Shown here one piece after another: positions 24,859-34,040 of a DNA stretch of 64,000 bases. The position numbers and the translations under genes are program-made. Positions within the stretch are counted from its first letter, which is position 1; each line of letters opens with the position of its first letter. The notes under the pieces are model-generated. The model saw only the letters and a list, made by a program, of their open reading frames with translations. It ran no database searches and had not been told where the DNA came from. Origin of the DNA: Neptunomonas antarctica (GTDB lineage Bacteria; Pseudomonadota; Gammaproteobacteria; Pseudomonadales; Balneatricaceae); the NCBI RefSeq assembly GCF_001305295.1, contig NZ_LJSI01000021.1, positions 62,001 to 126,000 on the forward strand, given 5' to 3'.

Positions 24859-25581
24859 ATGGTTGCACTTTTTCGTTCAATGCTGGGTAGTTTTAGAGAT
24901 CTATTGCCGATTATTCTGGTGATCACATTTTTTCAGCTGGTGGTACTGCAGCAACCCATTCCTGATTTCTTTGGGCTATTGGTAGGCTTGCTGTGTGTGA
25001 TGCTGGGACTGACCTTTTTTATTTTCGGGCTGGAAATGGGGCTGTTTCCCATCGGCGAAACAATGGCCTATGCCTTTGCCCGAAAGGGTAGTTTGTCTTG
25101 GTTGTTGGTTTTTGCTTTTGCGTTGGGGTTCGGTACCACTATTGCTGAGCCAGCATTAATCGCGGTAGCCGCAGAAGCGGCAACGGTCGCAGCGGAAGGC
25201 GGGATGATTGTAAATGATGAGACGGCGCGTGCAAGTTACGCTTCTGGTCTACGCTTAACTGTCGCTTTTGCTGTGGGCTTGGCGATAGTACTTGGTGTAT
25301 TAAGAATTCTTAAAGGCTGGTCGATCCAGTGGATGATTATTGGTGGTTATCTGCTGGTGGTGATTATGACTATGCTGGCCCCTCAGGAAATTATTGGCAT
25401 TGCTTACGATTCTGGCGGCGTAACCACGTCTACGATTACCGTGCCTCTGGTGACGGCGTTAGGCGTGGGGTTGGCTTCCGCCATTGAAGGACGTAACCCT
25501 ATGATTGATGGTTTCGGTTTAATCGCCTTTGCCTCGTTAACGCCCATTATCTTTGTGATGGCTTATGGCATGGTGATTTGA
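24859..25581 (+). CDS. DUF1538 membrane protein, subunit A
   Basis: Predicted inner-membrane protein of 240 aa with about six to seven helices. Family signatures seen are [28 protein letters not shown] and [17 protein letters not shown]. It is clearly homologous to the next gene's product, so the pair looks like a duplicated transporter or channel subunit. The ATG at 24859 follows GAGGGTAGGT; a TTG at 24847 is less likely. Its stop overlaps the next start in a TGATG junction. Operon order is DUF1538, DUF1538, P-II-like, CBS. Substrate unknown; P-II-like and CBS partners suggest control by nucleotides. Confidence 0.88.
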   Translation: MVALFRSMLGSFRDLLPIILVITFFQLVVLQQPIPDFFGLLVGLLCVMLGLTFFIFGLEMGLFPIGETMAYAFARKGSLSWLLVFAFALGFGTTIAEPALIAVAAEAATVAAEGGMIVNDETARASYASGLRLTVAFAVGLAIVLGVLRILKGWSIQWMIIGGYLLVVIMTMLAPQEIIGIAYDSGGVTTSTITVPLVTALGVGLASAIEGRNPMIDGFGLIAFASLTPIIFVMAYGMVI

Positions 25582-26375
25582 TGTCTGATTTTTTTATTGA
25601 GCTGTGGGATGTTTTTTTTTCAACCATTAGAGATGTACTGCCTATCGCCGCGATTCTTTTTGGTTTTCAATTTCTGGTGATTCGGCGACGCGTCCCGAAC
25701 CTGAAAAAGGTTATTATTGGTTTTGTCTATGTATTGGTAGGTTTGTCTTTATTTTTACTAGGGCTCGAAAAAGCGCTGTTTCCTATCGGTCGTTTGATGG
25801 CTGAGCAACTGACGAATCCAGAATTTATCCGCGAGTGGAGCGCTTCGGCGGGTGCTGTCCTGCACTGGAGCGATTATTATTGGGTATATATCTTCGCCTT
25901 TGCCATTGGTGCCAGTACGACGATTGCGGAGCCTTCTCTGATTGCTGTTGCTATTAAAGCGAATGAAGTATCGGGCGGGGCCATTGGCGTTTGGGGCTTA
26001 CGTTTAGCTGTGGCCTTAGGTGTGGCGGTAGGTATTTCTTTGGGCTCCTGGCGTATTGTCACCGGTTATCCCATACATTGGTTCATTATTGGCGGTTATA
26101 TAGTCGTTGTTATTCAGACATTATTTGCTCCCAGGTTAATCATTCCTTTGGCCTATGATTCCGGTGGTGTGACTACCTCTACAGTGACCGTGCCACTAGT
26201 GGCTGCACTGGGGCTCGGGTTGGCAGAAACAGTGCCCGGACGTAGTGCGCTGATTGATGGTTTTGGTCTGATTGCTTTCGCCAGTTTGTTTCCCATTATC
26301 AGTGTGATGGGTTATGCGCAAATGATCGAATGGATAGAAAAACGTGCTAAAAAAGCAAGCCTGCCAAATAAGTAA
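25581..26375 (+). CDS. DUF1538 membrane protein, subunit B
   Basis: Second DUF1538 protein, 264 aa, translationally coupled to the first through TGATG. It repeats the same landmarks: FLLGLEKALFPIGR, ASTTIAEPSLIAVA and [17 protein letters not shown], plus about seven hydrophobic helices and a basic C-terminal tail (EKRAKKASLPNK). The strictly shared acidic and polar motif set in helices suggests a common substrate path formed by the two proteins. The P-II-like gene follows after 24 nt. Function of the family is not established. Confidence 0.88.
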   Translation: MSDFFIELWDVFFSTIRDVLPIAAILFGFQFLVIRRRVPNLKKVIIGFVYVLVGLSLFLLGLEKALFPIGRLMAEQLTNPEFIREWSASAGAVLHWSDYYWVYIFAFAIGASTTIAEPSLIAVAIKANEVSGGAIGVWGLRLAVALGVAVGISLGSWRIVTGYPIHWFIIGGYIVVVIQTLFAPRLIIPLAYDSGGVTTSTVTVPLVAALGLGLAETVPGRSALIDGFGLIAFASLFPIISVMGYAQMIEWIEKRAKKASLPNK

Positions 26376-26399
26376 GACTGTTAGCAAGGAGATGGACAG

Positions 26400-26750
26400 A
26401 TGCATTTCAAACTTTTGTTGGTGTTTGTAGAAGACAGTAAGACTGATGTCGTTATGAAAGCAGCACGTGAAGCGGGTGCGACAGGAGCGACTATTATTAA
26501 TAACGCCAGAGGAGAGGGAGTGGTTAAAACCAAAACTTTCTTTGGTTTGTCGCTGGAGACTCAGCGTGATGTGTTGTTATTTATTGTAGAAGAGCATTTA
26601 AGTCGTAAAATTTTGGAAACGATCGCTAACGTAGCCGGTTTTGATGAAGCTCCGGGGCGTGGAATAGGGATTCAGCTGGATGTGGAAGATGCGGTAGGTG
26701 TTGCACACCAAATTGCTGCATTAACTGATGCCGTAGAGGAGGAGTTATGA
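26400..26750 (+). CDS. P-II-like nitrogen-regulatory-fold protein
   Basis: Protein of 116 aa with the P-II/ferredoxin-like pattern: MHFKLLLVFVEDSKTD as first strand, AAREAGATGATIINNARG as helix into T-loop, VLLFIVEEHLSRKI and GIGIQLDVEDAVGV. The classical T-loop Tyr for uridylylation is not present, so this is not GlnB/GlnK. By analogy with other P-II proteins linked to transporters it may plug or gate the DUF1538 pair in response to an adenine nucleotide, which is inference. RBS GGAGATGG lies before the ATG. Its end overlaps the CBS gene by 4 nt (ATGA). Confidence 0.85.
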   Translation: MHFKLLLVFVEDSKTDVVMKAAREAGATGATIINNARGEGVVKTKTFFGLSLETQRDVLLFIVEEHLSRKILETIANVAGFDEAPGRGIGIQLDVEDAVGVAHQIAALTDAVEEEL

Positions 26751-27148
26751 GCAGCGAACGTAAAATTGTCCGTGTCCAGGACGTGATGACACAGGATTAC
26801 GCTATGGTTGATGGTCTGACAACGATTCGGGAAACGTTGGAGATTTTTAAAGCACGTAAGGCATCAGTACTCATTATCAACAAGCGTCATGATAATGATG
26901 AATATGGAATATTGTTGATGTCAGATATTGCTAAAACGGTCGTCGCACAAAACCGTGCCCCTGAACGGGTAAATGTGTATGAGGTAATGGCAAAGCCGGT
27001 TGTGGCGGTTGATCCTCAAATGGATGTAAAGTATTGCGCCCGATTATTTGAGAACTTTGGGTTATCTACTGCGCCTGTGATTCAAGACGGTGCTATTTTA
27101 GGCGTTGTTAGTTATAACGATATTGTTCTTGAGGGGTTGCTTGTTTAA
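26747..27148 (+). CDS. CBS-domain protein of the DUF1538 operon
   Basis: Tandem CBS protein of 133 aa (motifs about residues 10-65 and 76-130; VQDVMTQDYAMV and VYEVMAKPVVAV). Overlap of 4 nt with the P-II-like gene and an in-gene GGAGG ribosome-binding site show tight coupling. Likely a soluble adenosine-ligand sensor for the membrane pair. The presence of two nucleotide-sensing folds next to one membrane module is the striking feature. A hairpin follows. Confidence 0.88.
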   Translation: MSSERKIVRVQDVMTQDYAMVDGLTTIRETLEIFKARKASVLIINKRHDNDEYGILLMSDIAKTVVAQNRAPERVNVYEVMAKPVVAVDPQMDVKYCARLFENFGLSTAPVIQDGAILGVVSYNDIVLEGLLV

Positions 27149-27185
27149 TTATTCGGGTTGCATATGATGAGTTTTTAGTCGCATT

Positions 27186-27208
27186 CAGCGGACAGGTAAT
27201 GTCCGCTG
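27186..27208. terminator. Hairpin between DUF1538 operon and yqcC
   Basis: Perfect 9-bp stem CAGCGGACA/TGTCCGCTG, 5-nt loop, with only a weak T-rich tail. It lies between convergent genes and may serve both. Confidence 0.55.
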
Positions 27209-27220
27209 TCTGTTAATCTA

Positions 27221-27550
27221 TTAATGTGTGATACGTAAACACGTATCAAGTCTGAGAATCAGGCTGATGAGTGGTTTTGTATTTGCATCAACGCGTTTAA
27301 ATGCTTCCTCGGCCATCACAGACATATCGCTATTGCCCGGCAATGTTGTTTTTGATTGTGCCATCTGTTCCAGTCTGGGTAGCATAATCCACTGCGCCCA
27401 TTCGCAGAAGGTCAGCGTATCCACACAAAAAGGTTCTTTACTACTCAATGCTGCATCGGACGGCGGTGTTTGTTGCCATAGTGCCTTATCCGCCATCTCT
27501 TCTGAGATGGCGCTAAGAATGCTTAATAGTTCGCTATGTTGATCTGTCAT
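27221..27550 (-). CDS. YqcC-like (DUF446) protein
   Basis: Small helical protein of 109 aa of the YqcC/DUF446 family, recognised from the middle block [20 protein letters not shown] and the following LPGNSDM. In enterobacteria yqcC neighbours the tRNA pseudouridine synthase truC; here it instead follows class II DAHP synthase, overlapping its end by 4 nt (27547-27550), so it is expressed with that gene. Function unknown. Confidence 0.85.
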   Translation of the reverse strand: MTDQHSELLSILSAISEEMADKALWQQTPPSDAALSSKEPFCVDTLTFCEWAQWIMLPRLEQMAQSKTTLPGNSDMSVMAEEAFKRVDANTKPLISLILRLDTCLRITH

Positions 27551-28902
27551 GTGTGATTTCTCGCCGCTTTCATCGTATCAGTAATGAGGAAGGCAAGTTC
27601 CAACGCTTGTTCACCATTAAGGCGAGGATCACAGAACGTATCATACTGATGTGCTAATCCTTCTTCAGTAATCTGGAAGGCACCACCGATGCACTCGGTC
27701 ACATTATTACCTGTCATCTCCAGATGTACACCGCCAGCATGCGTACCTTCTGCACTATGCACCGCGAAGAAGCCTTGTATTTCGGCCAGAATGGCATCCA
27801 CACTACGGGTCTTGTAACCGCTTGATGCCGTCATAGTATTGCCATGCATAGGGTCAGAACTCCACACCACATGGCGTCCTTCTTTTTTAACGGCGCGAAT
27901 CAAAGGCGGGAGCTTTTCAGTAATCTGGTGGGCACCCATACGGGCAATCAATGTCAGTCGTCCGGGCTCGTTCGCTGGATTGAGAATATCTATTAACCTG
28001 ATCAGCTCATCGGGTACGGTGGAGGGTCCGACTTTAATACCGATGGGGTTTTTAACACCGCGCAGGAATTCAACATGTGCATGATCAGCCTGGCGTGTTC
28101 TATCTCCAATCCACAGCATGTGAGCAGAGCAGTCATACCAGTCCTGTGTCAGGCTATCCTGACGCGTTAACGCTTCTTCATAACCTAACAGCAAGGCTTC
28201 ATGTGATGTATATATCGACGTCTCTTTAATTTGAGGTGTGTTTTCAGCATGAATACCACAAGATTCCATAAAGGAGAGTGTCTGATCAATCTGATCCGCC
28301 ATATGTTGGTACTTTTCACCTAAAGGACTGCTCTCGACAAAACCGAGATTCCAGCGATGCACCTGGTTGAGGTCAGCAAAGCCACCTTGTGCAAAAGCGC
28401 GCAGTAAATTGAGTGTCGACGTTGACTGATGATAGGCTTTAAGCAGTCTTTCAGGATCAGGTATACGTGCTTCTGGTGTAAAAGCATTATCATTGATAAT
28501 GTCGCCACGGTAAGTGGGGAGTGTTACTCCGTCTTTTGTTTCGACATCAGATGAGCGTGGTTTGGCAAATTGTCCTGCCATTCGGCCCACTTTGATAACC
28601 GGGACACTGCCGGCAAATGTCATAACAACCGACATTTGCAACAATACTTTGAACGTGTCGCGGATTTTATTGGCATTGAACTCTGAAAATGTCTCTGCGC
28701 AATCCCCGCCTTGCAGTAAGAAGGCTTTGCCTTCCGCCACCTGGCCGAGTTTTTTATGTAAAGAACGAATTTCGCCCGCAAATACCAGAGGAGGGAAGGC
28801 TGCCAGCTGTTGTTCTACCACACGCACCTGTTCGGGATCAGGGTACGTTGGTTGTTGTACAATAGGTTTATTTCTCCAGCTGTTTGGGGTCCAGATAGTC
28901 AT
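27547..28902 (-). CDS. 3-deoxy-7-phosphoheptulonate synthase, class II
   Basis: First enzyme of the shikimate pathway: phosphoenolpyruvate plus erythrose 4-phosphate to DAHP. The 451-aa chain is of the plant/mycobacterial (class II, AroA-II) type: [14 protein letters not shown] near the N-terminus, [11 protein letters not shown] with the metal-binding Cys, [48 protein letters not shown] and [16 protein letters not shown]. coli has only class I enzymes (AroF/G/H); Pseudomonas has class II ones. The ATG at 28902 is preceded by GGATCACC on the minus strand. It is co-transcribed with yqcC. Feedback regulation cannot be read. Confidence 0.95.
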   Translation of the reverse strand: MTIWTPNSWRNKPIVQQPTYPDPEQVRVVEQQLAAFPPLVFAGEIRSLHKKLGQVAEGKAFLLQGGDCAETFSEFNANKIRDTFKVLLQMSVVMTFAGSVPVIKVGRMAGQFAKPRSSDVETKDGVTLPTYRGDIINDNAFTPEARIPDPERLLKAYHQSTSTLNLLRAFAQGGFADLNQVHRWNLGFVESSPLGEKYQHMADQIDQTLSFMESCGIHAENTPQIKETSIYTSHEALLLGYEEALTRQDSLTQDWYDCSAHMLWIGDRTRQADHAHVEFLRGVKNPIGIKVGPSTVPDELIRLIDILNPANEPGRLTLIARMGAHQITEKLPPLIRAVKKEGRHVVWSSDPMHGNTMTASSGYKTRSVDAILAEIQGFFAVHSAEGTHAGGVHLEMTGNNVTECIGGAFQITEEGLAHQYDTFCDPRLNGEQALELAFLITDTMKAARNHT

Positions 28903-29118
28903 GGTGATCCGTCTATGTTGTCATTATTAAAAGAGCATCACAGTTTAAGGAATCATCACTAATAAACAAGTGTTGAGGTCATGAAATCAGATTAAGCTTA
29001 GTAGTTAATCGAAATCTTGAAAATTCAGATGCCTCAGATCAGTGATATCAGTACTGCGATAGCGTAAATAATTGAATACTTTAGCGCATTAGCGTTCATA
29101 TAAAAGGAAGATGGCAAC

Positions 29119-29517
29119 ATGTCCAGAGAAGATTACGATAACGGACTAAAAGTACGTACCGAGGTAATGGGAGAAACGTTTGTTCAGCGTGCAATTGATA
29201 ACACGACTGATTTGACTCAGCCTGTCCAGGATTGGATCAATGAGCACGCATGGGGCAGCACATGGCAGCGGGAAGGCCTGCCTCGCAGCACTCGTTCGTT
29301 GGTTACCATTGCTATGCTGGCTGCTTTAAAAGCACCTGCCGAATTAAAAGGGCATGTTCGTGGCGCCTTGAACAACGGTTGTACACCCGAAGAGATACAG
29401 GAAGTGCTGCTGCATTCTATCGTTTACTGTGGCGCGCCCGCCGCTCAAGAGGCATTCAGGGCGGCGAAAGAGGTATTAGAAGAGTACGAACTCAATAAAA
29501 ATAATATTGAAAAATGA
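29119..29517 (+). CDS. Carboxymuconolactone decarboxylase family protein (PcaC-like)
   Basis: Protein of 132 aa with the CMD fold. RSLVTIAMLAALKAPAELKGHV and EEIQEVLLHSIVYCGAPAAQEAF are the two conserved helices of 4-carboxymuconolactone decarboxylase. The CxxC pair of AhpD is missing (one Cys in YCGAP), so peroxidase-partner activity is unlikely. There are no other protocatechuate genes nearby, so a true PcaC role is uncertain. AAGGAAG lies upstream of the ATG. It is divergent from DAHP synthase and convergent with metR. Confidence 0.85.
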   Translation: MSREDYDNGLKVRTEVMGETFVQRAIDNTTDLTQPVQDWINEHAWGSTWQREGLPRSTRSLVTIAMLAALKAPAELKGHVRGALNNGCTPEEIQEVLLHSIVYCGAPAAQEAFRAAKEVLEEYELNKNNIEK

Positions 29518-29550
29518 TTGATTGTTACTGAGCAGAGAACGGATGAAGAA

Positions 29551-29571
29551 CCTGAGCGATAATCGCTCAGG
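29551..29571. terminator. Hairpin at convergent ends of the PcaC-like gene and metR
   Basis: Perfect 9-bp stem CCTGAGCGA/TCGCTCAGG with TAA loop. No long T tract on either side. It overlaps the metR stop, so it may act for both genes. Confidence 0.55.
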
Positions 29572-30481
29572 CGGATTTGATGCCGGCTAATGTGCTGAAG
29601 GATATCTCTTTAGCGGTATTCAGGAAATCAACCATGAATTCAGAGTTTTTCTGGTCTTCACGGATCGCTGCATACAAGGTGCACCACACACCTTTTTCGC
29701 CTAAAGGCCTGGCGGTTACATAGTCGCGCTGTAAGTACTCATGTAATGTCCAGTTAGGCAGGGCAGCAACGCCACGGCCACTGGCTACCAGTTGCAGAAT
29801 CATTAAAGTAAGCTCGGCGGTACGAATAGCGGCCGGTTCAACACCGGCGGGGTCAAGAAACCGGGTAAACAGGTCGAGCCGGTTTTGATCAACGGGGTAG
29901 GTGATAACCGTTTCTTTAGCCAGATCTTGCGGGTGTATGCATTTACGCGCTATCAGGCGATGCCGCTTGCCAATCGCGAGTACTGATTCATAGCTGAACA
30001 GGGGTATGTAGATGATGCCGTTGCGATCTTCGGGATCGGAGGTGATCACCAGATCCAGATCGCCTCTTACCAGTGCGGGTAGTGGCTGAAATGTAAATCC
30101 GCTCGATAAATCCATTTCAATTTCAGGCCAGTTCTGGCGGAAATGATCAATCGTTGGCATGAGCCAGTCGAAGCAGCTATGGCAGTCAATACTGATGTTT
30201 AGCCGGCCGGTTTCACCGCCTGCCAGGCGAGCAATATCCCGTTCCGTATTTCTTATCATCGGGAGCACTTCTTCGGCCAGTGTTAGTAAACGCTGTCCAG
30301 CCGAGGTAAAGCAAAGAGGCTTGGTTTTACGAATGAAAAGAGAGCAGTTAAGCCGGTCTTCAAGATCTTTGATTTGGTGTGAAAGAGCAGACTGTGTCAA
30401 ATGTACGCGTTCTGCCGCTTCAACCAGACTACCTGCATCCCTTAGGGCTGAAAGCGTTTTGAGATGTCGTAATTCAATCAT
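29567..30481 (-). CDS. metR: LysR-family regulator MetR
   Basis: Transcription activator of methionine genes (metE, metH, metF and glyA in E. coli), with homocysteine as co-effector. The 304-aa protein opens MIELRHLKTLSALRDAGSL, and the helix-turn-helix SLVEAAERVHLTQSALSHQI followed by DLEDRLNCSLFIRKTKP is diagnostic of MetR. The effector domain follows (about 90-300). The start at 30481 with AGGA upstream is preferred over 30553, which would add an unrelated Cys/His-rich leader. It is next to the argF-argD genes on the same strand, with 98 nt between. The target metE is not in the window. Confidence 0.92.
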   Translation of the reverse strand: MIELRHLKTLSALRDAGSLVEAAERVHLTQSALSHQIKDLEDRLNCSLFIRKTKPLCFTSAGQRLLTLAEEVLPMIRNTERDIARLAGGETGRLNISIDCHSCFDWLMPTIDHFRQNWPEIEMDLSSGFTFQPLPALVRGDLDLVITSDPEDRNGIIYIPLFSYESVLAIGKRHRLIARKCIHPQDLAKETVITYPVDQNRLDLFTRFLDPAGVEPAAIRTAELTLMILQLVASGRGVAALPNWTLHEYLQRDYVTARPLGEKGVWCTLYAAIREDQKNSEFMVDFLNTAKEISFSTLAGIKSA

Positions 30482-30579
30482 ACATCTGTCCTGAAATGGC
30501 CGGTGGCGTGTCACATCGACACAGTGTCGGCATAAAGGGAGAGCTACGGCCAATGCTGAGAGCTATTGACCGTATCTTA

Positions 30580-31485
30580 TTATTTGACCAGCAAGAATTC
30601 CAGTAATGCTTTTTGGGCATGCAAACGATTTTCTGCTTCATCAAAGACGACGGATCTGGGATCTTCCATCATGTCATGGCTGACCTCTTCTCCGCGGTGT
30701 GCAGGCAGGCAATGCATAAAAATAGCATCGCTATCGGCCAAATCCATCAAGGCGGTGTTTACCTGATAACCGTCGAAGCGTTTGAGGCGTGTTTCTTGTT
30801 CATCTTCCTGACCCATTGACGCCCAGACATCGGTAACAATCAGGTGAGAGCCCTTTACTGCTTTGGCAGGGTCTCTGAAAATAGTCACACGGTCTTGATT
30901 TTCTGCTACGAGTGTCGCATCCGGATCAAATCCTTCAGGGCAGGCAATGTGTAGATTGAAATCTAATAATACGGCTGCATTAATATAGGACTGGCACATG
31001 TTGTTACCATCGCCAATCCAAGTCACTGTTTTACCCTGAATATCACCTCGATGCTCAAAAAAGCATTGCATGTCAGCTAATAACTGACAAGGGTGGTAAT
31101 CATCTGTTAATGCATTAATCACAGGTACTTTGGAATACTTGGCAAACGTCTCGATGATGTCATGACTGAATGTCCTGATCATCACCACATCGACCATGCT
31201 GGAAATAACGCGGGCAGAATCCTCTACCGGTTCGCCGCGTCCCAGTTGAGTATCGCGCGACGATAAAAACATCGCGTGTCCACCCAATTGAGCCATGCCT
31301 GCTTCGAACGAAACGCGTGTGCGCGTTGATGATTTTTCGAAAATCATCGCCATCACTTTGTTCGTCAAAGGTTCGTGTACTTCGCCTCTATTACGCATGG
31401 CTTTAAGTTCGGTGGCGCGATTAATAATCTGTTTTAGCTCTTCGGACGTAAGGTCGAGAAGTGTTAAAAAATGTCTTGGGTTCAT
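30580..31485 (-). CDS. argF: Ornithine carbamoyltransferase
   Basis: Makes citrulline from ornithine and carbamoyl phosphate in arginine synthesis. The 301-aa protein has the carbamoyl-phosphate loop SSTRTR (about residues 51-56, in [13 protein letters not shown]), [10 protein letters not shown], the ornithine-binding DVWASMG region and the [10 protein letters not shown] motif with the catalytic Cys. It lies 48 nt after argD on the same strand, forming argD-argF, and argG is 4.5 kb away on the other strand. Confidence 0.96.
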   Translation of the reverse strand: MNPRHFLTLLDLTSEELKQIINRATELKAMRNRGEVHEPLTNKVMAMIFEKSSTRTRVSFEAGMAQLGGHAMFLSSRDTQLGRGEPVEDSARVISSMVDVVMIRTFSHDIIETFAKYSKVPVINALTDDYHPCQLLADMQCFFEHRGDIQGKTVTWIGDGNNMCQSYINAAVLLDFNLHIACPEGFDPDATLVAENQDRVTIFRDPAKAVKGSHLIVTDVWASMGQEDEQETRLKRFDGYQVNTALMDLADSDAIFMHCLPAHRGEEVSHDMMEDPRSVVFDEAENRLHAQKALLEFLLVK

Positions 31486-31533
31486 ATACTTTATGCCGTC
31501 GTATCGGCTTCCATGTTGTACCAGAACTAATCT

Positions 31534-32736
31534 TTAGTTTCTGGGTTTTGAACGCTCATCTGCTGCGTATATTTTGATTAATTTCGAAAGCGTATTAACC
31601 ATTAAATCTGCTTCAATATCTGTCATGATCAGTGGTGGCAATAAACGGATAACATGCCCGCCCCCTGTGATATTCAGCAAGATACCTTTTACTTTAGCCA
31701 GCACCGCCAGTTCAGGGCCAGCTTCGCTAAGCTCAATACCGATCATTAACCCTTTGCCGCGGATATCTTTAACATACTCCATATTACCCAGCTGTTCTTC
31801 AAAACTACTGAGTATGCGCTGGCCGAGGGTGGCTGCACGATCGCAGAGATTGTCGTTCATAATCGTGTCGGTAACAGCCAGACCAACGGCGCAGGCCAAG
31901 GGTGTACCGCCGAATGTAGACCCATGAGAACCAGGGACAAAGGTATTGGCTGCGCGACCTTTAGCGATGCAGGCGCCTATTGGGAAACCGTTTCCTAATC
32001 CTTTGGCAGTAGTTACCACATCGGGAATAATATGAGTGTGTTGATAGGCGAAGTAGCGACCTGTACGGCCATTGCCTGTCTGAACTTCGTCTAGCATTAA
32101 CAACCAGTCGTTGTCGTCACAGATTTCTCTGAGTTGAGCCAGATAATCGTCTGCAGGGATCACGACACCACCTTCGCCGAGAATGGGCTCGACCAGAATA
32201 GCAACGACATCTTTATTGTTGGCAGCGATGGCGCGAATAGCATCAATGTTGTTGTAGGCTGCACGTACAAAACCGCTCACCAATGGCTCAAACCCGGCTT
32301 GGACTGCCCGGTTTCCGGTCGCACTAAGGGTTGCCATGGTGCGGCCATGAAAAGAACCTTCCATCACAATGATGGCGGGCTTGTCGATGCCTTTGTTGTG
32401 TCCGAATTTACGGGCTATTTTGATCGCCGCTTCGTTTGCTTCGGCACCAGAGTTGGAAAAAAATACTTTATCCATCCCTGAAATACTGCTCAGGCGTGAA
32501 GCGAGTTGTTCTTGTAACGGAATACTATACAGATTGGATGTGTGTATTAGCTTGCCGGCTTGTTCGCAAATAGCGTGCGTGACGGCCGGGTGTGAATGCC
32601 CCAGGCCGCAGACAGCGATCCCTGATAATGTATCTAAATATTTATTACCGTCAGTATCGTAAAGCCAGCAGCCTTCCCCGCGCTCAAAACTGACGGAGAG
32701 TCGTTTGTAAGTATTCATTAAAGGCTGGAGTGCCAT
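31534..32736 (-). CDS. argD: Acetylornithine aminotransferase
   Basis: PLP-dependent class III aminotransferase of 400 aa, acting on N-acetylornithine and possibly succinyldiaminopimelate. Landmarks are NSGAEANEAAIKIAR, the LMLDEVQTGNGRTG segment with the PLP-binding Asp, and TTAKGLGNG with the Schiff-base Lys245. AGGGAGAG precedes the ATG at 32736. Its leader carries a terminator hairpin 26 nt upstream of the start and a short Arg-containing reading frame, which suggests transcription attenuation of argD-argF. Confidence 0.96.
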   Translation of the reverse strand: MALQPLMNTYKRLSVSFERGEGCWLYDTDGNKYLDTLSGIAVCGLGHSHPAVTHAICEQAGKLIHTSNLYSIPLQEQLASRLSSISGMDKVFFSNSGAEANEAAIKIARKFGHNKGIDKPAIIVMEGSFHGRTMATLSATGNRAVQAGFEPLVSGFVRAAYNNIDAIRAIAANNKDVVAILVEPILGEGGVVIPADDYLAQLREICDDNDWLLMLDEVQTGNGRTGRYFAYQHTHIIPDVVTTAKGLGNGFPIGACIAKGRAANTFVPGSHGSTFGGTPLACAVGLAVTDTIMNDNLCDRAATLGQRILSSFEEQLGNMEYVKDIRGKGLMIGIELSEAGPELAVLAKVKGILLNITGGGHVIRLLPPLIMTDIEADLMVNTLSKLIKIYAADERSKPRN

Positions 32737-32756
32737 ATTATTCTCTCCCTACAACG

Positions 32757-32778
32757 AAAAAAGGCAGCTGTGGCTGCC
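32757..32778 (-). terminator. Intrinsic terminator/attenuator in the argD leader
   Basis: On the minus strand GGCAGC/GCTGCC pair around a CACA loop and run into six T. The structure lies only about 21 nt before the argD start, and no other minus-strand gene precedes it, so it is positioned as an attenuator of argD rather than the end of a gene. Confidence 0.65.
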
Positions 32779-32790
32779 ATTTAAAGAACT

Positions 32791-32865
32791 TCATTCTATT
32801 GATAGTCTTCTTTTTTCGCAACTATGGTTGATGATCCGCTTGAAATCCTTAGTAGGAGACACCAT
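32791..32865 (-). CDS. Candidate argD leader peptide, 24 codons
   Basis: A short open frame starts with ATG at 32865 and stops 12 nt before the terminator stem in the argD leader. It contains three Arg codons: one CGG and a pair of AGA. A leader peptide whose translation stalls at scarce charged tRNA-Arg would fit attenuation control of arginine genes. The ribosome-binding site is weak, and E. coli argD is controlled by ArgR instead, so this is only a candidate. Confidence 0.25.
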   Translation of the reverse strand: MVSPTKDFKRIINHSCEKRRLSIE

Positions 32866-33012
32866 AAAATGTCTTATAGCGAGATTATTACACAGATACC
32901 CGATGAATTTTTTGACATCTTATCCGAGTAATTTAGTTGGTTATGTGATAATATTTTTTGCAAAGATTAGTAATAAGTCCTTATAACTCCAGAGACTTTG
33001 GAAGGTAGAAAA

Positions 33013-33348
33013 ATGAGCGTAATTGACACTATTAAAGAGCAGATCGAGAGCAATACAATCCTGTTATACATGAAGGGTACGCCACGCTTCCCGCAATGTG
33101 GGTTTTCATCAAAATCATCAGAAGCTCTGATGGCCTGTGGTGAAAAATTTGCGTTTGTGAATATTCTTGAAAATCAGGAAATTCGTTCTGAGCTGCCTAA
33201 ATATGCTAATTGGCCTACATTTCCACAGCTGTGGGTTAATGGCGAGCTGGTAGGTGGTTGCGATATTATCTGTGAAATGGCTGAATCAGGTGATTTAGAA
33301 GCCTTGGTGAAAGCTGCTGCTGCCGATAAAAGCACTGAAAGCGAGTAA
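33013..33348 (+). CDS. grxD: Monothiol glutaredoxin
   Basis: CGFS-type glutaredoxin of 111 aa that carries or delivers 2Fe-2S clusters with glutathione. The active site is in KGTPRFPQCGFSSK; the glutathione-binding WPTFPQLWVNGELVGGCDI segment follows. The ATG at 33013 has an AAGGTAG site; the frame stays open for five more codons. It is followed 72 nt later by a peroxiredoxin, so a thiol/iron-sulfur pair is formed. Confidence 0.95.
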   Translation: MSVIDTIKEQIESNTILLYMKGTPRFPQCGFSSKSSEALMACGEKFAFVNILENQEIRSELPKYANWPTFPQLWVNGELVGGCDIICEMAESGDLEALVKAAAADKSTESE

Positions 33349-33420
33349 TATTTTCATAGGATATCACTTGATGGATATCCTTATTTAGCATTTTAAACCG
33401 AACAATATCGGAGAAAGAAA

Positions 33421-34023
33421 ATGGGCGTACTTGTAGGAAAACAGGCTCCTGATTTTACAGCTGCTGCTGTACTGGGCACTGGTGAAATTGTTGATGGTTT
33501 CAACCTTAAAGAAGCTATCAAGGGAAAGTGTGGACTGCTGTTTTTTTATCCACTGGATTTTACTTTCGTTTGTCCTTCTGAGCTGATTGCACTTGATCAC
33601 CGCTTAGGGGCGTTTAAAGAGCGTAATGTAGAAGTTATTGGTGTGTCTATTGACTCTCAGTTCACACATAATGCATGGCGTAACACGCCTATCAACGACG
33701 GTGGTATTGGTCCTGTTGGATATACGTTGGTAGCCGATACTAAGCATGAAATATGCAAAGCTTATGATGTTGAGCATGATGCTGGTGTTGCTTTTCGTGG
33801 CGTATTCCTGATCGATGAGGCAGGTAATGTTCGTTCGCAGATCGTTAATGATTTGCCATTAGGCCGCAACATGGATGAGTTGATCCGTTTAGTTGATGCC
33901 TTGCAGTTCCATGAAGAGCACGGTGAAGTTTGTCCAGCCGGTTGGACTAAAGGCGATAAAGGTATGAATGCCTCTCCGGATGGCGTTGCGAAATATCTGT
34001 CAGAAGAGTCTGATAAACTGTAA
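33421..34023 (+). CDS. Typical 2-Cys peroxiredoxin
   Basis: Reduces hydrogen peroxide and organic peroxides. The 200-aa AhpC/TSA protein has the peroxidatic Cys51 in DFTFVCPSE and the resolving Cys171 in EVCPAGW, with the conserved Pro-Thr/Phe environment and a C-terminal extension ending SEESDKL. It shows GGIGPVGYT, one of the two motifs linked to sensitivity to over-oxidation (GGLG type), but no YF at the C-terminus. The usual reductant is AhpF or thioredoxin; none is adjacent. RBS CGGAGA. Confidence 0.95.
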   Translation: MGVLVGKQAPDFTAAAVLGTGEIVDGFNLKEAIKGKCGLLFFYPLDFTFVCPSELIALDHRLGAFKERNVEVIGVSIDSQFTHNAWRNTPINDGGIGPVGYTLVADTKHEICKAYDVEHDAGVAFRGVFLIDEAGNVRSQIVNDLPLGRNMDELIRLVDALQFHEEHGEVCPAGWTKGDKGMNASPDGVAKYLSEESDKL

Positions 34024-34040
34024 TTATCTCTAAAACAGAT

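Noticed and set aside
24677-24880. N-terminal extension of the Kef-type antiporter to 24880
   Set aside because: The extra 68 residues do not fit the family, run over the start of the divergent DUF1538 gene, and a good GAGG site serves the ATG at 24676.
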